Positions 17,411 through 25,184 of a stretch of DNA of 64,000 nt are shown piece by piece. The stretch spans positions 46,864-110,863 of the forward strand of contig JBAZXW010000011.1 of NCBI GenBank assembly GCA_041659605.1, in the 5' to 3' direction. Position 1 is the stretch's first letter; every line of letters starts with the position of its first letter. Under the pieces are notes generated by a model. The model worked only from the letters and a program-made list of their open reading frames with translations, ran no database searches and was not told the origin of the DNA. This DNA comes from Solimonas sp041659605. Its GTDB lineage: Bacteria; Pseudomonadota; Gammaproteobacteria; Nevskiales; Nevskiaceae. The position numbers were made by a program, and so were the translations under genes.

Positions 17411-18385
17411 ATGAAGGTGTTGTTGACCGGCGCGCTGGGCAATGTCGGCCATTCCACGCTCGAAGCGCTGCTCGCCGAAGGCCATGACGTCGTCGCCTTC
17501 GACCTCGAATCGCCCAGGGCGCGCAAGCTCGCGGCCCGCTTCGACGATCGCGTGCGCTTCATCTGGGGCGACCTCACCCGAACGGAAACCGTGCGCGCCG
17601 CGCTGAACGGCGTGGACGCCGTCGTGCACCTCGCGGCGATCATCCCGCCGCTGGCGGACCGTGCGCCCGATCTCGCGCGACGGGTCAACGTCGACGCCAC
17701 ACGCGACTTGATCGCTGCGATGGAGGCGTCGCCAACCGCCAAACGGCTGGTCTTCGCGTCATCCCAAGGCGTATTTGGCGACGTACAGGATCGCGAACCG
17801 CCGCTGCGCGTCGACACGCCGGTCTCCCCGACCGATGAGTACGGACGCCAGAAGGTGGCATGCGAACAGGCCATCCGGCAGTCCCGGCTGCGCTGGAGCA
17901 TCCTTCGGCTGGCGGCGGTGACGCCGATCCACCTGCAGGCGCAGGATCCCAGCATCATGTTCGAGTTCAGCCCGGACGCGCGCTTCGAATTTCTCCATCC
18001 GGCCGATGCCGGAACGGCCTTCGCCCGGGCTATCTCCTGCGACGATGCGATCGGGAAGATCCTGTATGTCGCCGGCGGCGCGCAATGCCGGATGACCTAC
18101 TACGCATTCTGCAATGAACTGATGCGCGCCATCGGCATCGGCCCCCTTCCGACCGAGGCCTTCGTGCAGACCGAAGTGCCGCGATTCTTTGGCGATTGGG
18201 TGGACACCGAAGAAAGCCAGCGGCTACTGCGATACCAGACGCGCGGTCTGCGCGAACAGACTGCAGACATGCGCAAGGACTTCGGCGCGATCGTGCCGCT
18301 CATACGCCTGCTGCGCCCGGTGGCCACCTGGTTCGTCGTCCGCAGCTCTGCCCACCTGAAAGAGAATCAGCGCCGAGCTTCCTAG
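17411..18385 (+). CDS. NAD-dependent epimerase/dehydratase (extended SDR)
   Basis: The 324-residue protein has a Rossmann motif TGALGNVGHS (6-15), VVHLAAI near 70 and the active site YGRQK in DEYGRQKVACE. It belongs to the atypical/extended SDR family that includes sugar epimerases and 3-beta-hydroxysteroid dehydrogenase-like enzymes. It is 3 bp after the VWA gene, with GAGG before the ATG, so it is probably the fourth gene of the AveC-like operon. The substrate is not evident. The hydrophobic C-terminus (IRLLRPVATWFVV) could touch membrane. Confidence 0.83.
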   Translation: MKVLLTGALGNVGHSTLEALLAEGHDVVAFDLESPRARKLAARFDDRVRFIWGDLTRTETVRAALNGVDAVVHLAAIIPPLADRAPDLARRVNVDATRDLIAAMEASPTAKRLVFASSQGVFGDVQDREPPLRVDTPVSPTDEYGRQKVACEQAIRQSRLRWSILRLAAVTPIHLQAQDPSIMFEFSPDARFEFLHPADAGTAFARAISCDDAIGKILYVAGGAQCRMTYYAFCNELMRAIGIGPLPTEAFVQTEVPRFFGDWVDTEESQRLLRYQTRGLREQTADMRKDFGAIVPLIRLLRPVATWFVVRSSAHLKENQRRAS

Positions 18386-18430
18386 GGTGGCGGCGCAGCT
18401 GACGACGCGCGCATCGGCCACGCCCTCCCC

Positions 18431-18448
18431 GCGACCGCGACCGCGACC
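18431..18448. repeat. Three tandem GCGACC hexamers
   Basis: The hexamer GCGACC is repeated three times in the 84-bp gap between convergent genes, followed by GCGG. A short hairpin GACTC-G-GAGTC lies at 18461-18471. No function is apparent; slippage in GC-rich spacer DNA is enough to explain it. Confidence 0.6.
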
Positions 18449-18469
18449 GCGGACACGCGGGACTCGGAG

Positions 18470-19378
18470 TCAGCTCCTGAGGAACTTCCACCGCACGCCC
18501 GTCAGCTCTTCCGAGACCTGCCACAACCGCGCCGCGACGTTGCGGTCGAGCGCGCGGCGTGCGGGTTTGACGCGGCCGGGTTCGCCGCGCCCCTGCATGA
18601 ATCCGGCGGGACCGTAGTAGCCGCCGGGCTCGATCGGTGTGAGGGTCGCGGCGTAGACCAGCGAGCGGGCGCCTTCAGTCGCATCGCGGTTGAAGAAGCG
18701 CATGAAGGCCTCGTAGCCGAGGACCTCCATGCGATCCCAGAGCTTGCGCCGGTCCTCGCTCTTCCAGCCGGTGGCGATGGAGGTGCGTGAAACGCCGGGG
18801 TGGGTCGCGACGCTCGTGAGTCCGAGCTTCGCCGCATCGGCGCGGCGCTGCAGCTCGAAGGCGAACATCAGGCAGGCGAGCTTGGAGTTGGTGTAGGCCT
18901 GCGAGGAGGTGTAACCCCGCTCCAGTTGCAGGTTGTCGAAGGCTATGCGTCCGCCGGGATGCGAGTTGCTGGACACGGCGACGACGCGCGGTGACGGACT
19001 GAGCAGCAGCGCAGGCAACAGCAGTCCGGTCAGCGCGTAGTGGCCGAGGTAGGACACGCCAAAGCCGAGTTCGAATCCATCTGCCGTGGTCGCCCGCCGC
19101 AGCGGCGGCAGCAGGCCGGCATTGTTCAGCAGAAGGTCCAGCGGCTGGGCGCGCGCCAGTTCGTCGTCCGCAAACCTGCGGATGGCCGCGAGGCTGCCCA
19201 GGTCGAGCGCCCGGAACTCGGCATGACCACCCGCCTCGCGGATGCGCGCGACGGCCGCCTCCCCGCCGGCGACATTCCGGTCCGCGATGACAACCTGGTA
19301 ACCGTCTCGCGCCAGCGTCTGCGCCGCGGCCAGCCCGAGGCCGCTCGCGCCGCCGGTGACAATGGCCCTGCGTGTCAT
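18470..19378 (-). CDS. Short-chain dehydrogenase, retinol-dehydrogenase-like
   Basis: The 302-residue protein has TGGASGLG (8-15), LLLNNAG near 80, catalytic Ser in VAVSSNSH and YTNSK active-site motif. The length and the segments FGVSYLGHYALTGLLLP and THPGVSRTSI match the retinol dehydrogenase/WWOX-like SDR branch that acts on lipophilic alcohols or ketones. The ATG at 19378 overlaps the stop of the NTF2-like gene (ATGA). It is the last gene of a leftward group that starts near 22053. Confidence 0.88.
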   Translation of the reverse strand: MTRRAIVTGGASGLGLAAAQTLARDGYQVVIADRNVAGGEAAVARIREAGGHAEFRALDLGSLAAIRRFADDELARAQPLDLLLNNAGLLPPLRRATTADGFELGFGVSYLGHYALTGLLLPALLLSPSPRVVAVSSNSHPGGRIAFDNLQLERGYTSSQAYTNSKLACLMFAFELQRRADAAKLGLTSVATHPGVSRTSIATGWKSEDRRKLWDRMEVLGYEAFMRFFNRDATEGARSLVYAATLTPIEPGGYYGPAGFMQGRGEPGRVKPARRALDRNVAARLWQVSEELTGVRWKFLRS

Positions 19379-19845
19379 GTCTTGCTTCCGGCGAACTTCG
19401 GGAGCGGCAGCGTGAGGAACGGCATCTTGATGTCGGCCCTCAGGCGTGTCAGCCGCGAGGACTTGATGCGCCACTGTCCATCGCTCTTCTCATAGGTCTC
19501 GTGATAGTGGCCGTAGCCATACAGCGTGAACCCCGGCGCAAGCCGGACGATGTCGTTCAGCGCCCAGATGCCGCGGGCCGTTGTGTCGGAAACCCGTTCG
19601 AGCTCCGGCGCGTGGACCTGGTGCACGGTGATCTTGCGCGGCGCGCCCAGCATCCGGCGCACGAAGTCGATGAAGGCATCGGCGCCCTCGACGCGCGTGC
19701 CGCCGCTGGCCGTGGTGTCGCTGAGGAAGTCGTCGGTGAAGAGTTCGCGCCAAGCAGCCCAGTCCTTGGCGTCGAGCAGGCGGCAGTAGCGCGCCTTGAG
19801 CTGCTTGAGTGCCTCGATGTCGCGCAGCGCGTCGATCTCGGTCAT
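19375..19845 (-). CDS. SnoaL/NTF2-like protein
   Basis: The 156-residue protein begins IDALRDIEALKQLKARYCRL, continues with DWAAWRELFTDDFLSDTT and ends with a strand YGYGHYHETYEKSDGQWRIKSS. This is the SnoaL_4-type layout common in aromatic and steroid degradation clusters, where members may be dehydratases, isomerases or small dioxygenase-like partners. It is coupled by 4-bp overlaps both to the SDR upstream (19842) and to the SDR downstream (19378). That coupling suggests it works on the same intermediate as these SDRs. Confidence 0.8.
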   Translation of the reverse strand: MTEIDALRDIEALKQLKARYCRLLDAKDWAAWRELFTDDFLSDTTASGGTRVEGADAFIDFVRRMLGAPRKITVHQVHAPELERVSDTTARGIWALNDIVRLAPGFTLYGYGHYHETYEKSDGQWRIKSSRLTRLRADIKMPFLTLPLPKFAGSKT

Positions 19846-20678
19846 GGCCGGGACTCCATGCGATCGAAGGCTTCGAGGAACAGGTGCTGCCGCTCGGCGA
19901 TCTGCTCGCGGTACCCACCGTGGGTGATGATGAACGGCTGCTTGGCGCGCAGATCCGCCAGCAGGTTGCGCACGGCGTGCTCGGCCGACGCCACGTCCTT
20001 TTCGTGGGAGATCTTCGCGCTGGCGACCATCGCGCGGATGTCGGCGGGGTCGAGCCGCGATGCACCCAGCTCCGCCGGGCGCGCCTTGACGCTGCTCTCC
20101 AGGTGACGCGTGGTCATGCCGCCGGGGAACAGCAGCGCGACGTTGATGCCCTCGCCCGCAAGTTCCATGCGCAGCACCTCGCCGTAGCCCACGACCGCGT
20201 ACTTGCTGGTGACGTAGGCGGCCATGCGCACGCCCGGCGTGAAGAAGCTCGACGAGGACGTCAGCACGACGTGCCGCTCGCCCTGCCCCTTGCGCAGCAG
20301 CGGCAGGAAAGCGGACACCGTGTCGATGACGCCTTTGACGTTGACCGACCACACCCAGGACCAGTCCTGGTCGCTGAGCTTGTCGACCGCGCCGAACTGC
20401 TGCACGCCGACGTTCGCACACAGCACCTCGCAGCTGCCGAAGCGCGCCTGCACCGTTTCCGCAGCTGCGTCCAGCGAAGCCTTGCTCGCGACATCGACCG
20501 CCATCGCCATCGCCTCGACGCCCTTGCCGCGCAGCTCCGCGGCCTTGGCCTCGGCGCGCGCGCCGTCGATGTCCAGCAACGCAAGTCTCGCGCCGGCACC
20601 GGCGAACACGTCCGCCATCGCCGCGCCGAGGCCTGACCCCGCCCCCGTGATCACTACCGACTTTCCCTGGTACTCCAC
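19842..20678 (-). CDS. Short-chain dehydrogenase/reductase
   Basis: The 278-residue SDR starts at GTG 20678, with AAGGAG directly upstream. It has TGAGSGLG (11-18), Asp after beta-2 (LLDIDGA, suggesting NAD), LCANVGVQ in place of the usual NNAG, Ser in VVLTSSSSFF and YVTSK. The C-terminal tail (AEHAVRNLLADLRAKQPFIITHGGYREQIAERQ) resembles polyketide/lipid-type SDRs. It is translationally coupled to the NTF2-like gene downstream. Confidence 0.88.
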   Translation of the reverse strand: MEYQGKSVVITGAGSGLGAAMADVFAGAGARLALLDIDGARAEAKAAELRGKGVEAMAMAVDVASKASLDAAAETVQARFGSCEVLCANVGVQQFGAVDKLSDQDWSWVWSVNVKGVIDTVSAFLPLLRKGQGERHVVLTSSSSFFTPGVRMAAYVTSKYAVVGYGEVLRMELAGEGINVALLFPGGMTTRHLESSVKARPAELGASRLDPADIRAMVASAKISHEKDVASAEHAVRNLLADLRAKQPFIITHGGYREQIAERQHLFLEAFDRMESRP

Positions 20679-20728
20679 CGCGTTCTCCTTTTCGCCTTGC
20701 GGGTCAGTGTTATTTCGTCGCGTGCCGC

Positions 20729-21235
20729 TCAGCGCAGCCCGGCCAGGACAGCGTAGGACGGATCCTGGCGGTCGCGCCGACTGCGCTCGTCCTGCGACAG
20801 CGCGCGGACTTCGCGGATTTCGTCGAAATCGCGCAACGCGATGCGATGATCGAGGCCCCAGCGCCCCTGGCGTCGGGACCAGCGGTCGACGTAGCGCGTC
20901 CACACCATGATCTGCTGCAGCTTGTCGTCGCGCTGAAGTCGTAACGTCGCGATGAGGTAGGACTCGCTCGCCGCGCGATCGCCATCGACCTCGATCAGGA
21001 CGTTCGTGACCTGGTGCGAGTGATTCAGCGCATGGCGGTGCTGGGCGCAGACGAGATCGATCACGCCGCGACCCGGACCCTGGTAGACGGCGGCGCCGTA
21101 GTCGGCCGTGGCGTCCTCGTGCCAGATCGAATGGCCCAGCGGAACGTCCAGGCGATCCACTGCGCGGCAGTAGCGGTAGATCAGCTCTGTGATCTGCTGG
21201 CGATCCAGCAAGGCCTGCAGCGATTCCGGTTGCAT
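20729..21235 (-). CDS. SnoaL/NTF2-like protein
   Basis: The 168-residue protein has the SnoaL_4-type start LLDRQQITELIYRYCRAVDRLD, then IWHEDATADYGAAVYQGPG, and a C-terminal strand YVDRWSRRQGRWGLDHRIALRDF. The conserved His/Asp spacing around WHEDA and HSHQVTN is as in many uncharacterised members of aromatic/steroid clusters. Its ATG shares one base with the stop of the SDR at 21235-22053. The two genes are therefore coupled, repeating the SDR-NTF2 pairing seen just downstream. Confidence 0.8.
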   Translation of the reverse strand: MQPESLQALLDRQQITELIYRYCRAVDRLDVPLGHSIWHEDATADYGAAVYQGPGRGVIDLVCAQHRHALNHSHQVTNVLIEVDGDRAASESYLIATLRLQRDDKLQQIMVWTRYVDRWSRRQGRWGLDHRIALRDFDEIREVRALSQDERSRRDRQDPSYAVLAGLR

Positions 21236-22053
21236 CAGCGCGCCTCCTTCATCCGCGCACCGAATACGGCTCTGCTCATGCGGTCGACCATCAGCACGCG
21301 CTCGCGGCGCGCCGCCGCCGAACTGGGCGCGTAGCCCGCAGCCGCGTCATCCTGGCCCCAGTTGTGCACGGGACCGTGGGCGAGTCGTTCGAGGCCGATC
21401 GTGGCCACGTCGTCGGGCGAAGCAAGCGTCGACGGAACCGGCAGTCCCTTGTCGGCCAGCAAGCGCCGCAGTGCCGGCGTGTCGGTCTGGCCGAGCGCCA
21501 GGCTCAGCACGTCGACGCCATGCGGCCGCAGCTCCGCCCACAGGCCCTCGGCGAAGCACAGCTCGAAGGCCTTGGTGCCTGCGTACACACTCATGAACGA
21601 GCCGCCGCCGTAGCAGGCGCCGGAGTTGACCAGCAGCAGACCGCCGCGCCCGCGCGCGCGCATCGGCCCGGCGAAATAGTGGCAGCACCGCAGCGTCGTC
21701 AGGACGTTGCGCTGCGCCATCGCGAGCCAGTCGTCGATGTCGCGGTCGAGGAACAGCGCACCGTTGGGATCGGCGCCTGCATTGGCGACGAACAACCCCA
21801 CTTCCCGGTCCCCCACCGCGGCGACGATGCGCGCCAGCGCGTCGGGGGCGGCGAGATCGACGCCCGCGGTAACGCACTCCTGTCCCGTTTCCGCGCGGAT
21901 CTGCTGCGCAAGCTCAAGCAGCGGCGCCTCGCGTCGCGCCAGCAGGATGCAGCGCAGGCCGCGCGCGGCGAGCTGGCGCGCGAAGGCGCGGCCAGTGCCT
22001 TCGGAGGCGCCGGCGATGACGGCCCAGGGGCCGTAGCGATCCGCGAAGTCCAT
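21235..22053 (-). CDS. Short-chain dehydrogenase/reductase
   Basis: The 272-residue protein begins MDFADRYGPWAVIAGASEGT. The glycine motif is AGASEGTG, Arg residues follow beta-2 (LLARRE, suggesting NADPH), VANAGAD replaces NNAG, and the active site is YAGTK. The layout closely follows the SDR at 24017-24823 (RYGPWAVVTGASSGIG), so the two are likely paralogues. It is the first gene of the leftward SDR/NTF2 group ending at 18470. Confidence 0.87.
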   Translation of the reverse strand: MDFADRYGPWAVIAGASEGTGRAFARQLAARGLRCILLARREAPLLELAQQIRAETGQECVTAGVDLAAPDALARIVAAVGDREVGLFVANAGADPNGALFLDRDIDDWLAMAQRNVLTTLRCCHYFAGPMRARGRGGLLLVNSGACYGGGSFMSVYAGTKAFELCFAEGLWAELRPHGVDVLSLALGQTDTPALRRLLADKGLPVPSTLASPDDVATIGLERLAHGPVHNWGQDDAAAGYAPSSAAARRERVLMVDRMSRAVFGARMKEAR

Positions 22054-22235
22054 GTCCTGTCCTCAGAATGGGCAGCCTCACTGTATCGGCCCGGTCGGAC
22101 CGCGGCCCGGCGAACCGCAGCGATTTCCTCCACAGGCAAGCTCTATTGCCGCGCTGTCGTGTCCCGCATCTTCCATGATCCGAAGCAGGCCGCCGAAGAT
22201 GCGTTGGCCATGCCACGCGGGGAAACCAGAGATCC

Positions 22236-23246
22236 ATGCACAACGTGACGGACAAGCCGGTCCTGGTGACCGGCGCGAGTGGATTCGTCGGCAGCCATAC
22301 CGCGCGGCTGCTCGCCCGGCAGGGCCGCAAGGTGCGCGTGCTGCTGCGCAAGACCAGCAGCGCGGAGGCGATGAAGGGCCTGCCGGTGGAGATCGTCTAC
22401 GGCGATGTGCTCGATCCCGAATCCCTGCGCCGGGCGATGGACGGCTGCGGCAGCGTGTTCCACAGCGTCGTCGATCCGCGCTTCTGGCTGACCGACCCCG
22501 CGCCGATCTACCGCAACAACGTCGACGGACTGGTCAACGCGATGGACGCGGCCTTGGCCTGCGGCATCGAGCGCTTCATCTTCACCAGCACGATGGGCAC
22601 GCTGGGCTTCAACCCCAAGGGCCCGGTCACCGAGGACATCGCATTCAACTGGCGCGACCGCGCCTCGCCCTACATCCTCGCGCGGCTGGAAGCAGAGAAC
22701 CGCCTCCTCGCGTACTGCCGCGACAAGGGTCTGCCCGGCGTCGCGCTATGCGTCGCCAACACCTACGGCCCCGAGGATTTCGGGCCGACGCCGCACGGGA
22801 AAGCGCTTTGGGAGACCGCGAGCGGCAAGCTCAAGGCCGCGCTGGACGCCGGCGCGCCGACGGTCGACATCCGCGACGTCGCCGAAGCGGCCGTGCTCGC
22901 CGAGAAGCGCGGCCGCGTCGGCGAGCGCTACATCATCGCCAACGAGTTCATCAGCAACCGCGACTTCTACACGCTCGCGACTTCACAGCTCGGCAACCCG
23001 CCGCCCAGGCTGATCCCGCTGCGCGTTGCGCATGCCATCGCCTGGATCGCCGAGCGCATCTTCAAGCTGCTGGGACGCAAGGACTACCTGGTCAGCACGG
23101 ATGCCGTGTTCCTCTCCAACGCGTTCCAACGCATGGACAACGGCAAGGCGCGGCGCGAGCTGGGCTGGAATCCGCGGCCAATCGCCGAGACCGTCAGGGA
23201 TGCGGTGACCTGGTTTGCAGAGCACGAACGCGCGCGGCAGCGCTGA
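22236..23246 (+). CDS. Extended SDR, 3-beta-HSD/dihydroflavonol-reductase-like
   Basis: The 336-residue protein has TGASGFVGSH (10-19), the FHSVVDPRF and FIFTSTMGTLG strands, and the active-site region ASPYILARLEAE. The usual YxxxK reads YILAR here, so the catalytic Lys is replaced by Arg. The remainder (AEAAVLAEKRGRVGERYIIA) matches the NAD-dependent epimerase/3-beta-hydroxysteroid dehydrogenase-like family. It is transcribed rightward, opposite to the SDR cluster, and is followed 38 bp later by a hydrolase. Confidence 0.85.
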   Translation: MHNVTDKPVLVTGASGFVGSHTARLLARQGRKVRVLLRKTSSAEAMKGLPVEIVYGDVLDPESLRRAMDGCGSVFHSVVDPRFWLTDPAPIYRNNVDGLVNAMDAALACGIERFIFTSTMGTLGFNPKGPVTEDIAFNWRDRASPYILARLEAENRLLAYCRDKGLPGVALCVANTYGPEDFGPTPHGKALWETASGKLKAALDAGAPTVDIRDVAEAAVLAEKRGRVGERYIIANEFISNRDFYTLATSQLGNPPPRLIPLRVAHAIAWIAERIFKLLGRKDYLVSTDAVFLSNAFQRMDNGKARRELGWNPRPIAETVRDAVTWFAEHERARQR

Positions 23247-23284
23247 GCTGACAACTTGCGACAACGAGACTGAGGAGAACGAAC

Positions 23285-24001
23285 GTGGCGACTTATGTGC
23301 TGGTGCATGGCGGCGGACATGGCGGTTGGTGCTATCAGCGCGTCGCGCGTCTCCTGCGCGCCCGCGGCCACGAGGTGTACACGCCGACGCTCAGCGGCCT
23401 GGGAGAACGCGAGCACCTGCTGAGCCCGGCGATCGACCTCGATTGCCACATCACCGATATCGTCAAGCTGATGCAGTTCGAGGATCTGCGCGACGTGATC
23501 CTGGTCGGGCACAGCTACGGCGGCATGGTCATCACCGGTGTCGCCGACCGGGCTGCAGAGCGCATCGGCCAGCTGGTCTACCTCGACGCCGCGTATCCGC
23601 AGAACGGCCAGTCGCTGGTCGACGTCGCGGGTCCGATGATGCTCGCCGCGCGCAGCATGGGCCGCGTCGTCGACGGCATCGAGCTGGTGCTGTTCCCCGG
23701 CAACGACCCGATGAGCTTCTACGGCGTGACCGAGCCGGAACAGATTGCGTGGATGAAGCCCAAGCTCACCCCGCATCCCTGGAGGTGCTTCGAGCAGAAA
23801 CTGGTTCTGCGCAATGAAGCCGCGATGCGGCGCATTCCCGCGTCCTTCATCTCCTGCAGCTTCCACATGGACGAGCCTTCGCGCGCCGCGCTCCGGGCGC
23901 TGTCGAACGGCCGCTACCAGGAAATCGACACCGGCCACGACCTGATGATCAGCGAGCCGCAGCAGACCGCGGAGGCGCTGCTGCACCTGGCCCCGCGCTG
24001 A
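23285..24001 (+). CDS. Alpha/beta-fold hydrolase, methyl-esterase/hydroxynitrile-lyase-like
   Basis: The 238-residue protein starts at GTG 23285. HGGGHGGWCYQRV near residue 9 forms the oxyanion region. The nucleophile elbow is GHSYGG (Ser near residue 79), and the catalytic His lies in IDTGHDLMISEP near the C-terminus. This size and motif set match the plant MES/EstC-like esterase family. It probably cleaves a small ester or lactone. Downstream a perfect 6-bp GC stem (23993-24007) has the stop codon TGA as its loop, but no T-run follows. Confidence 0.87.
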   Translation: MATYVLVHGGGHGGWCYQRVARLLRARGHEVYTPTLSGLGEREHLLSPAIDLDCHITDIVKLMQFEDLRDVILVGHSYGGMVITGVADRAAERIGQLVYLDAAYPQNGQSLVDVAGPMMLAARSMGRVVDGIELVLFPGNDPMSFYGVTEPEQIAWMKPKLTPHPWRCFEQKLVLRNEAAMRRIPASFISCSFHMDEPSRAALRALSNGRYQEIDTGHDLMISEPQQTAEALLHLAPR

Positions 24002-24016
24002 GCGCGGTTCACAGAC

Positions 24017-24823
24017 TCAGCGGCCTGCGGCCTTGTCCATCGCCGCCTTGGTGCCCTTGCCCGCCAGCACGATCGCCCAGCGCCGCGGCAGCAGCGTGAG
24101 AAAACGGACCATCGCGCGGTTCATCGCGCCGGGCACGTAGGTCGGCCCGTTGCCGAGCTGGGCCAGGGCCAGCTCGACGACGCGGCGCGGCGCCATCAGG
24201 TTGTGCATCTGCGCGGGATCGAAGCCCTGCAGCCGGACCGCCTCCGTATCGGTGGCGCTGGGCGCCAGCACCAGCACGTCGACGCCGTGGGGCTTTAACT
24301 CGCCCCACAGCGCCTCGCCCAGCGAGCGCACGTAGGCCTTGGTCGCCGCATACGCGGCCGACCAGGGGAAGCCCAGGAAGCCTTCGACCGAGCCGGTGAT
24401 GAGCAGGCCGCCGCGACCACGCTCGATCAGCCGTGGCGCGAAGGCCTGCGCGATCAGCGTCGGCGCGCGCGCGTTGACGCCGATCATGCGTTCCAGTTCC
24501 GCGCGATCCTGCAGGTGGTGCAGTCCCTTGAGACCAAAGCCGGCGTTGCAGATCACCAACCCCACATCCTTGCCGGCCGTGGCATCGAGCAAGGCATCGA
24601 GGAAGTCCGCGGCAGCCAGGTCGACTTCGAGGACTTCCACGCGGACGCCATAGTTGCCGTGCAAGTCCGCCGCGAGCCGTTCGAGCCGCGTCTTGCGCCG
24701 CGCCGCAATCACCAGGTTCAGCCCGTGTTCGGCCAGCACGGCAGCGAACTGCTTGCCGATGCCGGACGAAGCGCCGGTGACAACAGCCCAGGGACCGTAG
24801 CGTTCGGCAAAGGAGGTGCGCAT
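24017..24823 (-). CDS. Short-chain dehydrogenase/reductase
   Basis: The 268-residue protein has TGASSGIG (17-24), AARRKTR after beta-2 (NADP-type), ICNAGFG, Ser in ITGSVEG and YAATK. The C-terminus (RVVELALAQLGNGPTYVPGAMNRAMVRFLTLLPRRWAIVLAGK) contains a hydrophobic segment, as in YqjQ/DltE-like SDRs. It converges on the esterase gene and stands alone, with a 23-bp palindrome 36 bp in front of its ATG. It is paralogous to the SDR at 21235-22053. Confidence 0.87.
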   Translation of the reverse strand: MRTSFAERYGPWAVVTGASSGIGKQFAAVLAEHGLNLVIAARRKTRLERLAADLHGNYGVRVEVLEVDLAAADFLDALLDATAGKDVGLVICNAGFGLKGLHHLQDRAELERMIGVNARAPTLIAQAFAPRLIERGRGGLLITGSVEGFLGFPWSAAYAATKAYVRSLGEALWGELKPHGVDVLVLAPSATDTEAVRLQGFDPAQMHNLMAPRRVVELALAQLGNGPTYVPGAMNRAMVRFLTLLPRRWAIVLAGKGTKAAMDKAAGR

Positions 24824-25184
24824 GTCTTGCTGACGTTGTCCGGCGTGCGGGTGGCGTGAGTTTGGAACATTGTTTCAAACTTCGACGACGCCAGTTGTCG
24901 TGACTCACCCGTGTCGCAGAGCGACAGGCGGATCATTGATCCGTCCTACCCGAGCGTTCACGTACGAACTCCAATATGGAGGGACTTGCAGTCTGCTCCG
25001 GTCGACGCCGGGCCGCCGCCGGATTCAACGGGCACTGTTCGTGCCCGCAGCGCCTCTCGCGATGCAGGGCTGAGAGGCCGGATCCGACCCGAAGCGGTCG
25101 TTGGTATTCACCCGGAATGTGTTAGCGCCGCTGGCTTTGGCAGGTCGTAGGGTAAGCTGTTCTGGATCGGGTGAGGAGGGTGCC
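24824..25184. other. 361-bp divergent intergenic region
   Basis: The region separates the leftward SDR from the rightward cyclase-fusion gene. It holds the palindrome at 24859-24881 near the SDR start and GAGGAGG just before the GTG at 25185. The middle (about 24900-25150) is less GC-rich than the flanking genes. I see no convincing ORF, RNA gene or further repeat there. Confidence 0.6.
24859..24881. promoter_or_regulatory. 23-bp operator-like palindrome upstream of SDR
   Basis: Arms AGTTTGGAAC and GTTTCAAACT flank ATT, with a single mismatch. It sits 36 bp upstream of the SDR ATG (24823), which fits an operator over a leftward promoter. Its design resembles TetR-family sites, but no regulator gene is adjacent and its sequence differs from the GTACC operators elsewhere in the window. 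Confidence 0.55.

Noticed and set aside
15365..17629. Leftward 754-codon open frame opposite the MoxR/VWA genes
   Set aside because: Composition is typical of an antisense frame and it crosses three well-supported genes.
23993..24007. Transcription terminator between the convergent esterase and SDR genes
   Set aside because: The 6-bp GC stem is perfect but no T-run follows on either strand, and the stop codon forms the loop; it may be chance in GC-rich DNA.
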